This document shows positions 1 to 7,832 of a DNA stretch of 64,000 bases, one piece after another. Below the pieces are notes generated by a model. That model saw nothing but the letters and a program-made list of their open reading frames with translations. It ran no database searches and was not told the origin of the DNA. The number at the start of each line of letters is the position of its first letter. Position 1 is the first letter of the stretch. Origin of the DNA: Cedecea sp000277545 (lineage in GTDB: Bacteria; Pseudomonadota; Gammaproteobacteria; Enterobacterales; Enterobacteriaceae). The stretch is taken from NCBI GenBank assembly GCA_050847315.1, contig CP193791.1; one strand, written 5' to 3'. The position numbers and the translations under genes were made by a program.

Positions 1-85
1 GGAACATACGCGCGGCCCCGGCACCAACGCCCACACCGACGAGGCCGCCGATAATGAGTGATTTGAATAATATGATTAAGAACAT
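1..85 (-). CDS. DUF4311 family membrane protein, N-terminal fragment
   Basis: Only the first 28 codons are in the window; the gene runs off the left edge. The peptide begins MFLIILFKSLIIGGLVGVGV and continues with a glycine- and alanine-rich stretch, which looks like a first membrane segment. I recognise this start as that of the DUF4311 family, which usually sits beside DUF4310, DUF4312 and glycine-rich SFCGS proteins. It lies 24 bases downstream of the DUF4312 gene on the same strand, so the two are probably co-transcribed. The function of the family is not established; a role in a membrane complex is inference from the hydrophobic sequence and the company it keeps. Confidence 0.7.
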   Translation of the reverse strand, partial: MFLIILFKSLIIGGLVGVGVGAGAARMF

Positions 86-109
86 GAGTCTGCCCTTGTT
101 AGTGTTATT

Positions 110-406
110 TTATTGTGCGACGAAATCCACCTCATCGAGGTTAAGAGCCGTCACGTTGACGGAAACATCCAGCTCCACGCTGTAGCTCCGCCTTTCCCGG
201 CGCAGGAAGAAGAACAGAAAAGCTTCTTTGCGCACCCTGACCTGCGCCTGAACAACCTGCACGTCCTGTGGCTCAATGCGCAGAAGAATGTGGTTGGTGG
301 ATTTAAGCACCGTGCCCTGAACGTGATTCAGGGCGTCGGAAAAGGCTTTGGCTTTGGTATCGCCGCGCCCGCTAACTCGCACCGTGGTAGCGAATTTTTC
401 TTTCAT
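110..406 (-). CDS. DUF4312 family protein
   Basis: A 98-residue protein with no signal peptide or membrane segment. I start it at the ATG giving MKEKFATTVRVSG, two bases after the stop of the SFCGS gene; a longer reading frame would add nine residues from inside that gene. The sequence matches what I know of DUF4312, a short family that travels with SFCGS and DUF4310/4311 proteins. It has an internal basic patch (FFFLRRERR) and an acidic C-terminus. No catalytic motif is recognisable. Tight spacing to both neighbours argues for one operon. Function unknown. Confidence 0.7.
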   Translation of the reverse strand: MKEKFATTVRVSGRGDTKAKAFSDALNHVQGTVLKSTNHILLRIEPQDVQVVQAQVRVRKEAFLFFFLRRERRSYSVELDVSVNVTALNLDEVDFVAQ

Positions 407-408
407 AC

Positions 409-771
409 TTAACTGCCGTACTTCTTGTTCCACGCCTGTACCAGGCGCTCACCCAGCTCTTCTTTGTCCATAAAGCCAAAGCCAAGCACGTTGTTGCCTT
501 CGTTAATCGCCGTCACGCCTTCATCAACGGAGCGCATGCCGTACTTAGCTTTGTAGCCGTGTTTGGTTTGTGCGGTGATAGCACCTGCGCCGCCGCTGCC
601 GCAGAAGGAGATACCAAAGGTGGCATTCTCCGCTTTCATCACGTCGCCCAGCTTCATGTCGGCGGCGACGCCTGGAATAACCACGGCGCGACCGCCCGCT
701 TTTTCGATCCCTGCTGCAACTTTCTGGCCTTTGCCCAGACGGTCACCAATGACTACGGTAATTTGTTCCAT
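409..771 (-). CDS. Glycine-rich SFCGS family protein
   Basis: A 120-residue cytoplasmic protein. The start is the ATG of MEQITVVIGDRLGKGQKVA, preceded by GGAG at good spacing. The diagnostic motif SFCGSGGAGA is near the middle and defines the family; the N-terminus reads like a small Rossmann-type strand-loop-helix (VVIGDRLGKG). The family resembles YhfU of the E. coli yhf operon in size and company, a comparison from memory that should be checked. It is followed by DUF4312 and DUF4311 and preceded by a PRD-domain protein, the same neighbourhood seen for this family in other enterics. Biochemical role unknown. Confidence 0.78.
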   Translation of the reverse strand: MEQITVVIGDRLGKGQKVAAGIEKAGGRAVVIPGVAADMKLGDVMKAENATFGISFCGSGGAGAITAQTKHGYKAKYGMRSVDEGVTAINEGNNVLGFGFMDKEELGERLVQAWNKKYGS

Positions 772-788
772 TGTTTTCTCCTGATTAT

Positions 789-1091
789 TCAAAGATTGTC
801 TTTCGCCACTTCGAAATGCACTGACAGCAACCACGCTTCTTCTACCGGCAGATTTCCGAACTGATCGACCACCGCCTGCGCCATTTCCATCGACTCCGCG
901 GAGATCTCCTCGAACAAGCTCTCTTCCACTTCTGGTAAAGGCTCTCCGGTCAGAGAGCGATGAATCATCGCCTTCACGTGAGAGGCCAGCATTTGTTCCT
1001 GTACCCCGTTAGGCGTGATGTGCTTACTTTTGAACAGCGCGTCAATAAAACCCTGAATACGCGCCGTTAACTCCTCGGCTTCATTAACCAT
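789..1091 (-). CDS. PRD-domain protein (YhfY-like)
   Basis: A 100-residue protein, MVNEAEELTARIQGFID at the start, chosen because GGAG lies five bases upstream and the longer frame reads into non-coding DNA. It consists of essentially one PTS regulation domain: a helical unit with HVKAMIHRS near the centre (the histidine is the usual phosphorylation candidate) and LLSVHFEVAK at the end. PRDs normally sit in antiterminators or LevR-type activators; a free-standing one first in an operon is typical of the yhfY / SFCGS context. It ends 17 bases before the SFCGS gene. Role as a PTS-responsive regulatory subunit is inference. Confidence 0.7.
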   Translation of the reverse strand: MVNEAEELTARIQGFIDALFKSKHITPNGVQEQMLASHVKAMIHRSLTGEPLPEVEESLFEEISAESMEMAQAVVDQFGNLPVEEAWLLSVHFEVAKDNL

Positions 1092-1493
1092 TACCGCTCC
1101 GTTATTCACCTTGGGTACCTCGTTAACTAATCTGTTTTTTAAGCTACCTGGCGGGGGGAAAGGTTTGTAGCGAGTTGTTTTCCACTTCGAAGTGGAAATC
1201 GCGGCGGCAATAGTGATCTGTTCCACATAAAGAGCCGGAATAGCGCTTTTCCGCTGGCTTACCGTGAATTGGCTCACATAACCGAGTGATAAAAGGCCGT
1301 TTTTCCAGCGGCGCTTTTTGTTTGAAAGTGTGATGAAAGGACCGTTTTAGCGCCATCATTGGCGTTGCTTATGATGGATACGTTCGTGGCGCAACGGTAA
1401 ATCCTGCTGCTTATTGCGGCTCATCAGTGCCGTCTGGTCTCGTTTGCTATACCTTAATGGCATAATTTTTCCGACTGGGGTTATCGCCGGGTA
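1092..1493. promoter_or_regulatory. Divergent control region with 20-bp palindrome at 1179-1198
   Basis: This 400-base gap separates the PRD operon (minus) from mdcR (plus). At 1179-1198 it contains the perfect palindrome TTTCCACTTCGAAGTGGAAA, about 90 bases upstream of the PRD start, a plausible operator for that operon. A related half-site, TTCCACAT, lies about 30 bases further away. I found no convincing sigma-54 element for the PRD operon. No open reading frame here looks real. Confidence 0.55.
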
Positions 1494-2432
1494 ATGAAAA
1501 TCGACGCTGAAATCACTTTCCGCAAGCTTGAGATATTCATGGAGTTTATGGAGAAAGGGAACATTGCGCGCACCGCCGAAGCGCTGGGTATTAGCGGGGT
1601 TAGCGTGCACCGCGCGTTGCATACCCTGGAGGAAGGTGTGCGCTGCCCGCTGTTTATTCATAAAGGGCGCAACCTGGTACCGCTCGAATCGGCATTTACC
1701 CTGCTGGAGCACAGCAAAGAAGTGGTTGCGCTGATGGCGCGCGGCATCGATGAAACCCGCCAGACGGCAGGCGTAGGCCAGGGGCGACTGCGTATCGGCA
1801 CCCTCTATTCCCTGACGCTCGAAACCGTTCCGAAACTTATCATGGGCATGAAGCTCAGGCGGCCGGAGCTGGAAATGGATCTCACCATGGGCTCAAACCA
1901 GGTGCTGCTAAATATGCTGGAAGACGGCGTACTGGACGCTATTTTGATTTCCATTTCTGAAGGTGAAGTGGATCGCTCGAGGCTGGAAGTCCTGCCCATG
2001 TTTAGAGACGATATTTTCCTGGCAGCACCGGCCAGCTTCCCGCTGGACACCTCACACCCGGCAGATCTGCGTGAGTTCCACGCGGAGAAATTCGTTTCTC
2101 TGGCGGAAGGCTTTGCCACCTATGCGGGATTTCAGGAAGCCTTTAACGTCGCCGGTTTCGAGCCGGAAATCGTTACTCGGGTAAACGACATTTTCTCAAT
2201 GGTCAGCCTGGTACAGGCGGGTGTAGGGCTAACCTTGATGCCCGGAAGAATGAAGAAGGTGTATGAAAATTCAGTGCAGCTGCTGAGGCTGGCCGAGCAA
2301 TATCAGATGAAACAAACCATCGCTATCGTCTTTGCCCGCAACCGTGAACATGACCCGAACCTACTGGCGCTGGCCGCCGAGGGGCGAATGTACGCCCGCA
2401 CGTTCATCGATACGCCTAACGCGCCGCCCTAG
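1494..2432 (+). CDS. mdcR: LysR-type regulator of malonate utilisation
   Basis: A 312-residue LysR-family protein: winged helix-turn-helix at about residues 8-65 (FRKLEIFMEFMEKGNIARTA, then GISGVSVHRALHTLEE), followed by a substrate-binding effector domain. It faces the malonate decarboxylase operon tail to tail and overlaps the end of mdcH by 17 bases, the arrangement expected of MdcR, which activates mdc genes in Klebsiella. The target promoter would be upstream of mdcA, some 8 kb away. The assignment rests on the context plus the LysR fold; malonate as inducer is known for the family and not shown here. Confidence 0.85.
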   Translation: MKIDAEITFRKLEIFMEFMEKGNIARTAEALGISGVSVHRALHTLEEGVRCPLFIHKGRNLVPLESAFTLLEHSKEVVALMARGIDETRQTAGVGQGRLRIGTLYSLTLETVPKLIMGMKLRRPELEMDLTMGSNQVLLNMLEDGVLDAILISISEGEVDRSRLEVLPMFRDDIFLAAPASFPLDTSHPADLREFHAEKFVSLAEGFATYAGFQEAFNVAGFEPEIVTRVNDIFSMVSLVQAGVGLTLMPGRMKKVYENSVQLLRLAEQYQMKQTIAIVFARNREHDPNLLALAAEGRMYARTFIDTPNAPP

Positions 2433-3324
2433 TTTTTTCCACAAGGTGGACAATGGCCGCCACGCTGTTTTGTTCGCGACAAACGGTGATCCCCTCACGA
2501 AACGCCTGCCGCGTCAGACCTGAAAGCACGCTACCCGGCGGCATTTCAATCGCCAGCCGCACGTCTCGCTCGTTGGCAGCAATCATCGCCTCTCGCCACC
2601 GCACCGTGCGGGCCATATTCAGCGCCAGATCTTCCGCAATTAGCTCTGGTAGCCAAAGTACCCGGCCCGTGCTGCCGCTGAGATAAGCGCAGTTGGGACG
2701 ACTTAGCGCCACATCAGCAAATGCTTGTTTTAACTTCTGCGCAGGCGCATTCAGCAAGGCACAGTGAGAGGGCACGCTAACCGCCAGCTGCCGGGCTTTT
2801 TGAGCCCCCTGCTCAAGCGCCCTACCCGCAACCTTCGCCATAGCCTCCTCGCTACCGGCGATGACGATTTGCTGTTCAGCATTAATATTCGCGATGTAAG
2901 TGCCGCTGCCCGCCACCAGGAGTTCCACCTGTTCCAGACGCAGCCCGACGATAGCCGTTAAGCCGTAGCCTTCAGGATAAGCCTGCTCCATCAGATCGCC
3001 GCGAAGCGCCACCAGCCGCAGCGCATCTGAAAAGGGAATAACGCCGGCGACTACGGCTGCCGGAAACGCGCCGATAGACAGTCCGCTGACCATGTCTGGT
3101 TTTACGCCGCTACGCTCAAGCTCCTGCGCCCAGGCGACACCTGCGATTAGCAGGCAAAGCTGTACGGCACGAGTATGCCTCAGCGCAGCAGCACTATCTA
3201 ACTGGCCTGCTTCGTCCCCTAAGACCGCCCTGACCTGCGTCAGGATGGCGTCGCGCTCGGGTAGATCCTGTAGCATGCCCACACGCTGGGTTCCCTGCCC
3301 GGGAAAAGTAAAAAGTATTTTCAT
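2416..3324 (-). CDS. mdcH: Malonyl-CoA:ACP transacylase of malonate decarboxylase (MdcH)
   Basis: A 302-residue acyltransferase of the FabD fold. It starts MKILFTFPGQGTQRVGM, with the FPGQGTQ loop typical of these enzymes; the nucleophile serine is in GLSIGAFPAA. It loads the first malonyl group onto the MdcC carrier protein, priming the decarboxylase cycle. Its ATG overlaps the stop of mdcG as ATGA, so translation is likely coupled. The longer upstream frame adds residues from inside mdcG and was rejected. It is the last gene of the mdc operon. Confidence 0.9.
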   Translation of the reverse strand: MKILFTFPGQGTQRVGMLQDLPERDAILTQVRAVLGDEAGQLDSAAALRHTRAVQLCLLIAGVAWAQELERSGVKPDMVSGLSIGAFPAAVVAGVIPFSDALRLVALRGDLMEQAYPEGYGLTAIVGLRLEQVELLVAGSGTYIANINAEQQIVIAGSEEAMAKVAGRALEQGAQKARQLAVSVPSHCALLNAPAQKLKQAFADVALSRPNCAYLSGSTGRVLWLPELIAEDLALNMARTVRWREAMIAANERDVRLAIEMPPGSVLSGLTRQAFREGITVCREQNSVAAIVHLVEKTRAAR

Positions 3325-3941
3325 CCGTTTTTCTCCGGCAACCAGGGGTCGATCACAAGCAGCGGCCCCTGATTCGTTTTCAGCAACACGCGTTTTTCTC
3401 TTAGCCATTCCGCCAGCGCAAAAGCGCCGTAAGGCGTTTCGATTTGCGTATCAACCCTGCACAGCAGTCGCCCGGTCAGGCTCTGCCACTCTGTCAGCGC
3501 CTCTTTTGATATCGGCTGTGGGCTGCGAATCAGCACATCCAGATCGCTCTCGGCATGCATCACCGGCATTTCTGTTGCCAGCGCGTAACCTACGCTCCCG
3601 GTAATACCCCAGCACCATGCCCACGGGCGGCTGGCCAGCTGAATAGCGCCCTGCACCGGCGGCATGGAAACAAACGGGGAATTGAGCAGCAGCTCACGGC
3701 TGGATAACGCTTCAGGGCTAACAACGCGTTTAACGCTCGCCGTACTTACCCAGCCCGCTGCTCGCTGATCGCGTCGCATCCCCCGCACGCCTACCGGCAC
3801 ACGTCCGTCACGTTCGACATCACGCCGTACCACTACCGGCAGCGCAGGACGCCACTGGCTGGCTATCCACTCCTCGCGAACCCCCTCCAGTGCTTCGCGG
3901 TCGGTGAGCCAAAGGAGATCGTGGGGGCGCAATGTCGGCAT
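3321..3941 (-). CDS. mdcG: Phosphoribosyl-dephospho-CoA transferase (MdcG)
   Basis: A 206-residue protein starting MPTLRPHDLLWLT. It belongs to the CitX/MdcG group and transfers the 2'-(5''-triphosphoribosyl)-3'-dephospho-CoA prosthetic group to the serine of apo-MdcC. A nucleotidyltransferase-like acidic pair, ESDLDVLIRS, is visible around residues 130-140 and is the likely metal-binding site. It starts three bases after the mdcF stop and overlaps mdcH by four bases. Together with MdcB it makes the carrier protein active. Confidence 0.88.
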   Translation of the reverse strand: MPTLRPHDLLWLTDREALEGVREEWIASQWRPALPVVVRRDVERDGRVPVGVRGMRRDQRAAGWVSTASVKRVVSPEALSSRELLLNSPFVSMPPVQGAIQLASRPWAWCWGITGSVGYALATEMPVMHAESDLDVLIRSPQPISKEALTEWQSLTGRLLCRVDTQIETPYGAFALAEWLREKRVLLKTNQGPLLVIDPWLPEKNG

Positions 3942-3944
3942 AGG

Positions 3945-4904
3945 TTAAATTCCTGAAGTCAGCGTAATAAACAGCGGTAGCGACAGGATAGAGAGTACCG
4001 AGCTCAGCAACAACACAGCTTCCGCATCCGGCGATTGCACACCAAACCGGTTGCCAAAAACTACGCCAAAGAAGCCGGCGGCCAGGGCAATCATCAGAAT
4101 GGAGGTAATGGCCACCGGGCCAGTCAGGCCGAGCGCCAGCACGATGCCCCAGGCGATAAACGGCTGGATAAGCAGTTTGGTAACGGTCGCGGTGATAACC
4201 ATAGTGTTGATCTGCAGCTTACGCGCAGACAGGATCACGCCGGTCAGGAACAATGCGGCTGCGGTAGCGGCCAGGCCCAGCGGTTTAATAGAAGCCAGCA
4301 GCAAGTCAGGCATCCGGACACCGACAGCCGACAGTACAACCCCCAGCAACGGTCCCCACACGATAGGTTTTTTCACCGAACGCCACATCAGTACAGGCAA
4401 CATTGTCAGCGTTGAGCCAGTGTTTTCCCCTGCCGCACGTGCTTTTTCACGTTCAAGAATCAGCAGGCAGAACGGCGTCATCAGGACGGAGCCGCAGGCA
4501 ATCGACACCGCGACGGAAAGCGAAGTCGAGGAGCCTTCCCCGAGCACGCTGCCTAAAATCGGCAGGCCAAGCGCGGCATAGTTAGGCAGCGCCACGGTAA
4601 GCGTCAACACGGCGGCATCCTGCGGCGACTTTTTAAATACGCTGGTCGCCAGGAAGTAAATCGCCGCATAGGTAATCCACATCGAAAGCACCAGCACCAC
4701 GATTAGCGGTGACTGCTGAACAATGCCAAGCCACGGCGTTTGTACTGTCGCGCTAAACAGCGCGGCGGGTAGAGCAAAGTCCATGACAAAAATATTAAGC
4801 AGCGAGACATTTTTGTTATCGACCATTTTCGCTTTGCCGGCGAAAAATCCCAGCAGCATGATGACAAAAATAGGGGCCAGAGCATGAACGATCACGTAAG
4901 TCAT
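3945..4904 (-). CDS. mdcF: Malonate transporter of the auxin efflux carrier family
   Basis: A 319-residue inner-membrane protein with about ten hydrophobic segments along its whole length, typical of the AEC family, and a start MTYVIVHALAPIFV preceded by AAGGTGA. MdcF of Klebsiella occupies the same place in the operon and is taken to import malonate. It is the only transporter in this cluster; no MdcL/MdcM pair is present. A 125-base gap separates it from mdcE, the longest gap in the operon, and this gap holds a perfect palindrome. Confidence 0.85.
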   Translation of the reverse strand: MTYVIVHALAPIFVIMLLGFFAGKAKMVDNKNVSLLNIFVMDFALPAALFSATVQTPWLGIVQQSPLIVVLVLSMWITYAAIYFLATSVFKKSPQDAAVLTLTVALPNYAALGLPILGSVLGEGSSTSLSVAVSIACGSVLMTPFCLLILEREKARAAGENTGSTLTMLPVLMWRSVKKPIVWGPLLGVVLSAVGVRMPDLLLASIKPLGLAATAAALFLTGVILSARKLQINTMVITATVTKLLIQPFIAWGIVLALGLTGPVAITSILMIALAAGFFGVVFGNRFGVQSPDAEAVLLLSSVLSILSLPLFITLTSGI

Positions 4905-4976
4905 AACTTCACCTTGAGTCAATAAAGAGAGTTAGCACGGTCGCGATATTTATTATTTTTCGGACGTCTTTTTATT

Positions 4977-4998
4977 CAGACACGGCGCGCCGTGTCTG
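4977..4998. repeat. 22-bp perfect palindrome inside the mdc operon
   Basis: Half-site CAGACACGGCG followed directly by its complement, in the mdcE-mdcF gap. In RNA it would fold as a GC-rich hairpin with almost no spacer. It is not followed by a T run on the minus strand, so it does not look like a standard terminator; it may stabilise or separate transcript segments. Confidence 0.5.
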
Positions 4999-5029
4999 GT
5001 TATAGCATCCGGCAGGTCTGTCTTTTTTC

Positions 5030-5830
5030 TTACCAGCTGGCGCGCATGCGTTCACGAACCAGCGCCGAACTGTGGCGATTTTTCGCCAACAGACGACATT
5101 TCAGCGAAGTATCGCTCCGAGCCTCTTTCACTGCCGTACTCAGGGCAGCCTGTACTTTTGTCACATCGTCACTCTTCGGCTCATCCGGATTATGGATATC
5201 CAGCAGCATCGAGAGCAGACCCAGGGTTTCGTAATTGCTGATGTCATAGGCCATTGGAGGAATGGTCGCGGCCAGTTTTTCCAGCGCCTCGACGGTGCGT
5301 AAGGTGATCCGCGCGGCGGACTCTTTCCCCATCGCGTGAATCATTACGCCCTGGTCGTTAAAAGCGATCAGTCGGTTAGCCTGGTAGCCGTGAGCGAGAA
5401 ATGCCCCGGACATCGCCTTGCCGACAATCAGGCCCACAACAGGGTGCCCGGCCAGACGAGCGTTGGCGTAAGCGCCTGCGGCACCTGCCAGCGCCTGGTG
5501 AATACCGAATGCCTCTTCGCGGCGACCATAGGCCTGACTAGGGACATCAATAACGGCGATGATGGCTCGCTTTTCAGCTTTGTCGGCATCTTCAGCGATG
5601 GTTTCGCTGACCACTTTTGCCAGCGTCCAGCCTTCTAACAGCCCGACTTCGCCGCCAGCAGCCCGGGGGTAATGGTTATTGGCATCGGGCACCACAGCGA
5701 TAAAGCGTGCAGGTTTTCCGTCAACGTTACCGTCGGCGACCTGTACGGAGGCGCACAGTCCCGCCATACGTGGTGCATCCGGGACCAGAGTGTCCAGCCA
5801 AACAGCGGCACGATTCAGTTTCTGGCTCAT
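5030..5830 (-). CDS. mdcE: Malonate decarboxylase gamma subunit
   Basis: A 266-residue carboxyltransferase-fold protein that, with MdcD, decarboxylates malonyl-S-ACP to acetyl-S-ACP and CO2. The crotonase-like core shows GLIVGKAMSGAFLAHGYQAN around residues 130-150. Its ATG overlaps the mdcD stop codon (TAATG), so the two decarboxylase subunits are translationally coupled, as expected for partners of equal dose. Length is normal for the family. The complex is cytoplasmic and biotin-independent in this operon type, since no biotin carrier or membrane pump gene is present. Confidence 0.9.
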   Translation of the reverse strand: MSQKLNRAAVWLDTLVPDAPRMAGLCASVQVADGNVDGKPARFIAVVPDANNHYPRAAGGEVGLLEGWTLAKVVSETIAEDADKAEKRAIIAVIDVPSQAYGRREEAFGIHQALAGAAGAYANARLAGHPVVGLIVGKAMSGAFLAHGYQANRLIAFNDQGVMIHAMGKESAARITLRTVEALEKLAATIPPMAYDISNYETLGLLSMLLDIHNPDEPKSDDVTKVQAALSTAVKEARSDTSLKCRLLAKNRHSSALVRERMRASW

Positions 5831-6660
5831 TAGCGTTTCTCCCCAAAAAGCTGTTTGATTTGTTCGGCATCAGCCTGTTGACTGGTGTCGAAATGGGTCA
5901 GGCGATCCAGATACCACGCGTAGTTATCGGTGCGATGCAGTGCCGGAACGCCTTTGGCGATGGCTTTGTTGACCGCCTGCTTGACTGCGTGAACGCCGTC
6001 CCCAACCAGCGCGTCCACCAGCCCGCTCTGGTAGCGAACTTCGCCACCGGTCATGCTCCAGATAAACGGCCGATCCCGGGAATCGTATTCCTCAATGCCC
6101 GCTTCTTGCTCGATAACCTGAGGACCATTGAGGCCCAGGCGCGCTTCGCGAGTTACAATCAGATAGCTGCAAAGTGCAGCGGCAATCGACATCCCCCCAA
6201 AGCAACCCACGGTTCCAGCGACAACGCCAATCACCGGGGTATAGCGACGCAGATCGACAATCGCCGCGTGAATATCGGCAATCGCCGCCAGGCCGAGGTT
6301 AGCCTCCTGCAGGCGCACGCCGCCGGTTTCCAGGCAAAGCACCGCCTGCGTCGGAATACCGTTGCGGTTGTCTTCCGCCGCCAGCTCAAGCGCGGCGGCC
6401 ATTTTCGCCCCGGAGACTTCACCCATACTGCCGCCCTGGAATGCGCCTTCGATGGCAATCACCACCGCCGGACCACCGTTGATCGTACCTTTGGCCACGA
6501 CCATACCGTCGTCGGACTGAGGCACAATGCCCTGAGGCCCCAGCCATGGCGAAATAATGCCCTCAAAAGGATCGAGCAGTTCGCGGTAGCTGCCTTCATC
6601 AAGCAGCAGACGGGCACGCTCGCGTGCTCTTAATTCAATAAAACTGCTGTCGTCACGCAT
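5830..6660 (-). CDS. mdcD: Malonate decarboxylase beta subunit
   Basis: A 276-residue carboxyltransferase subunit starting MRDDSSFIELRARERARLLL. Glycine-rich loops AFQGGSMGEVSG and VGCFGGMSIAA form the acyl-thioester site in this fold. It overlaps the end of mdcC by eight bases and has GAGG just upstream, inside mdcC. A longer frame would start 66 bases earlier within mdcC and lacks a ribosome site. It acts with MdcE on malonyl-S-MdcC. Confidence 0.9.
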   Translation of the reverse strand: MRDDSSFIELRARERARLLLDEGSYRELLDPFEGIISPWLGPQGIVPQSDDGMVVAKGTINGGPAVVIAIEGAFQGGSMGEVSGAKMAAALELAAEDNRNGIPTQAVLCLETGGVRLQEANLGLAAIADIHAAIVDLRRYTPVIGVVAGTVGCFGGMSIAAALCSYLIVTREARLGLNGPQVIEQEAGIEEYDSRDRPFIWSMTGGEVRYQSGLVDALVGDGVHAVKQAVNKAIAKGVPALHRTDNYAWYLDRLTHFDTSQQADAEQIKQLFGEKR

Positions 6661-6952
6661 GAGCCACCTCCTCAAAAACCTGTTCAATGCGGATACGCGC
6701 CACGCCCGGCGTCGCGCCAAAATCATGAATGTGCATTTGCCCGGCAGGCAGTTGACTCAGCGCGGCCAGGCGCTCGAAAAGCGCTTTCCAGCGTTTTTCG
6801 CTGTTATCGACGGAGGTGGTAATGTCGATGGTCAGAATCTGCCCCTGTGCGGCAGTAAACAGGACTTCCATATCGCCGGAGCCCACCACGCCAGCCAGAG
6901 CTTTGCCTGTGGCCGTGCGGGTTGCCGGAAATGACAACGTAATGTGTTCCAT
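6653..6952 (-). CDS. mdcC: Malonate decarboxylase acyl-carrier protein (delta subunit)
   Basis: A 99-residue carrier protein starting MEHITLSFPATRTATGKA. The attachment serine is in GVVGSGD; with this start it is residue 25, the position known for the phosphoribosyl-dephospho-CoA group of Klebsiella MdcC, which supports the choice of start over a frame 35 codons longer. MdcB and MdcG, also in this operon, make and attach the prosthetic group, MdcH and MdcA load malonyl groups, and MdcDE decarboxylates them. Confidence 0.92.
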   Translation of the reverse strand: MEHITLSFPATRTATGKALAGVVGSGDMEVLFTAAQGQILTIDITTSVDNSEKRWKALFERLAALSQLPAGQMHIHDFGATPGVARIRIEQVFEEVAHA

Positions 6953-6962
6953 AACGCCCTCG

Positions 6963-7832
6963 TTAATTAAGTGAGTGAAGCGGAGTGGCATCGTTATCGA
7001 TGCGGTCCAGCAGGAACGTGGCGGCGAGCAAATCAGCCGCGCCGCCCGGAGAGGCATTCAGCGCCAGCATATTGCGGTCGAGCAAATCCAGTGCATCACG
7101 GCCTTCTTTGCGCGAAATCCCCCCGTTCATCAGCACGCTGCGGGCACCGTTCTGCATTGTTTCCAGGCCAGGTAAACCGGCACGAGAAAGTACACAGGTA
7201 TCTGAAAGTGAAGTCATAATCGCCATCAAAGCGTCAATCCTGGCCTCGCTTTCCGTTGCCCCGGACTGGCGGCTACGGCGAAGCTGGGGCAGCGCAAGGC
7301 GCATCACGTGAGGGAAACCCTGCTGGGCCTCTTCTCGTGCACCCGGCACGCGATAGCGTCTTGTGGCTCTTAACCCTTTGCTGAAGCTTTTTGGCGCGGC
7401 TTCATCAGGAAGTGCTGCAAGTCGCGCTGCCGTAGCGGCGATCTCCACGCTGCTGCCATTCATACCGTGCATAGCGGTGGCGGAAATCAGCAGGCCGAGC
7501 GCCCAGATGGCTCCCCGGTGGGTATTCACTCCCCCGGTCGCCGCCATCATCTGTTGCTCACCTTCGCGACCCAGGCGCCCTATCAGTTGGCGCAGCGCGA
7601 TGTCTGCCGGACGTTCCCAGCTTTGTAATGCCAGAGCATGAAATGTCGGGGTCAGGCTGAGGGCCGATCGCTCCATCAGCGCCAGGCTGAGGTCGTGATG
7701 GGCGCCATTCCCCCGGCTGTCCACCAGACCGGGTTTCGGGCTCAGGCGGGCTTCTTCGATCAGGCTTTGGGTCGCAGCCCTTGCCAGCCAGCCCGCTTCG
7801 GCCTCGACGCCTTTCTGTGGATGTAATTTCAT
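6963..7832 (-). CDS. mdcB: Triphosphoribosyl-dephospho-CoA synthase
   Basis: A 289-residue CitG/MdcB-family enzyme that condenses ATP with dephospho-CoA to make the precursor of the MdcC prosthetic group. Recognisable blocks are LSPKPGLVDSRGNGAHHDLS near the start, TGGVNTHRGAIW in the middle and SPGGAADLLAATFLLDR at the end. The start MKLHPQK overlaps the stop of mdcA as TAATG; a frame 16 codons longer reads from inside mdcA. Length fits the family. Confidence 0.92.
   Translation of the reverse strand: MKLHPQKGVEAEAGWLARAATQSLIEEARLSPKPGLVDSRGNGAHHDLSLALMERSALSLTPTFHALALQSWERPADIALRQLIGRLGREGEQQMMAATGGVNTHRGAIWALGLLISATAMHGMNGSSVEIAATAARLAALPDEAAPKSFSKGLRATRRYRVPGAREEAQQGFPHVMRLALPQLRRSRQSGATESEARIDALMAIMTSLSDTCVLSRAGLPGLETMQNGARSVLMNGGISRKEGRDALDLLDRNMLALNASPGGAADLLAATFLLDRIDNDATPLHSLN

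Noticed and set aside
1100..1200. Sigma-54 promoter for the PRD operon
   Set aside because: PRD proteins often go with sigma-54 activators, but no TGGC-N8-TTGC element with correct spacing was found.
5707..6633. 308-codon plus-strand frame across mdcD
   Set aside because: Opposite strand of mdcD and mdcE, which are supported by family motifs and coupled starts.
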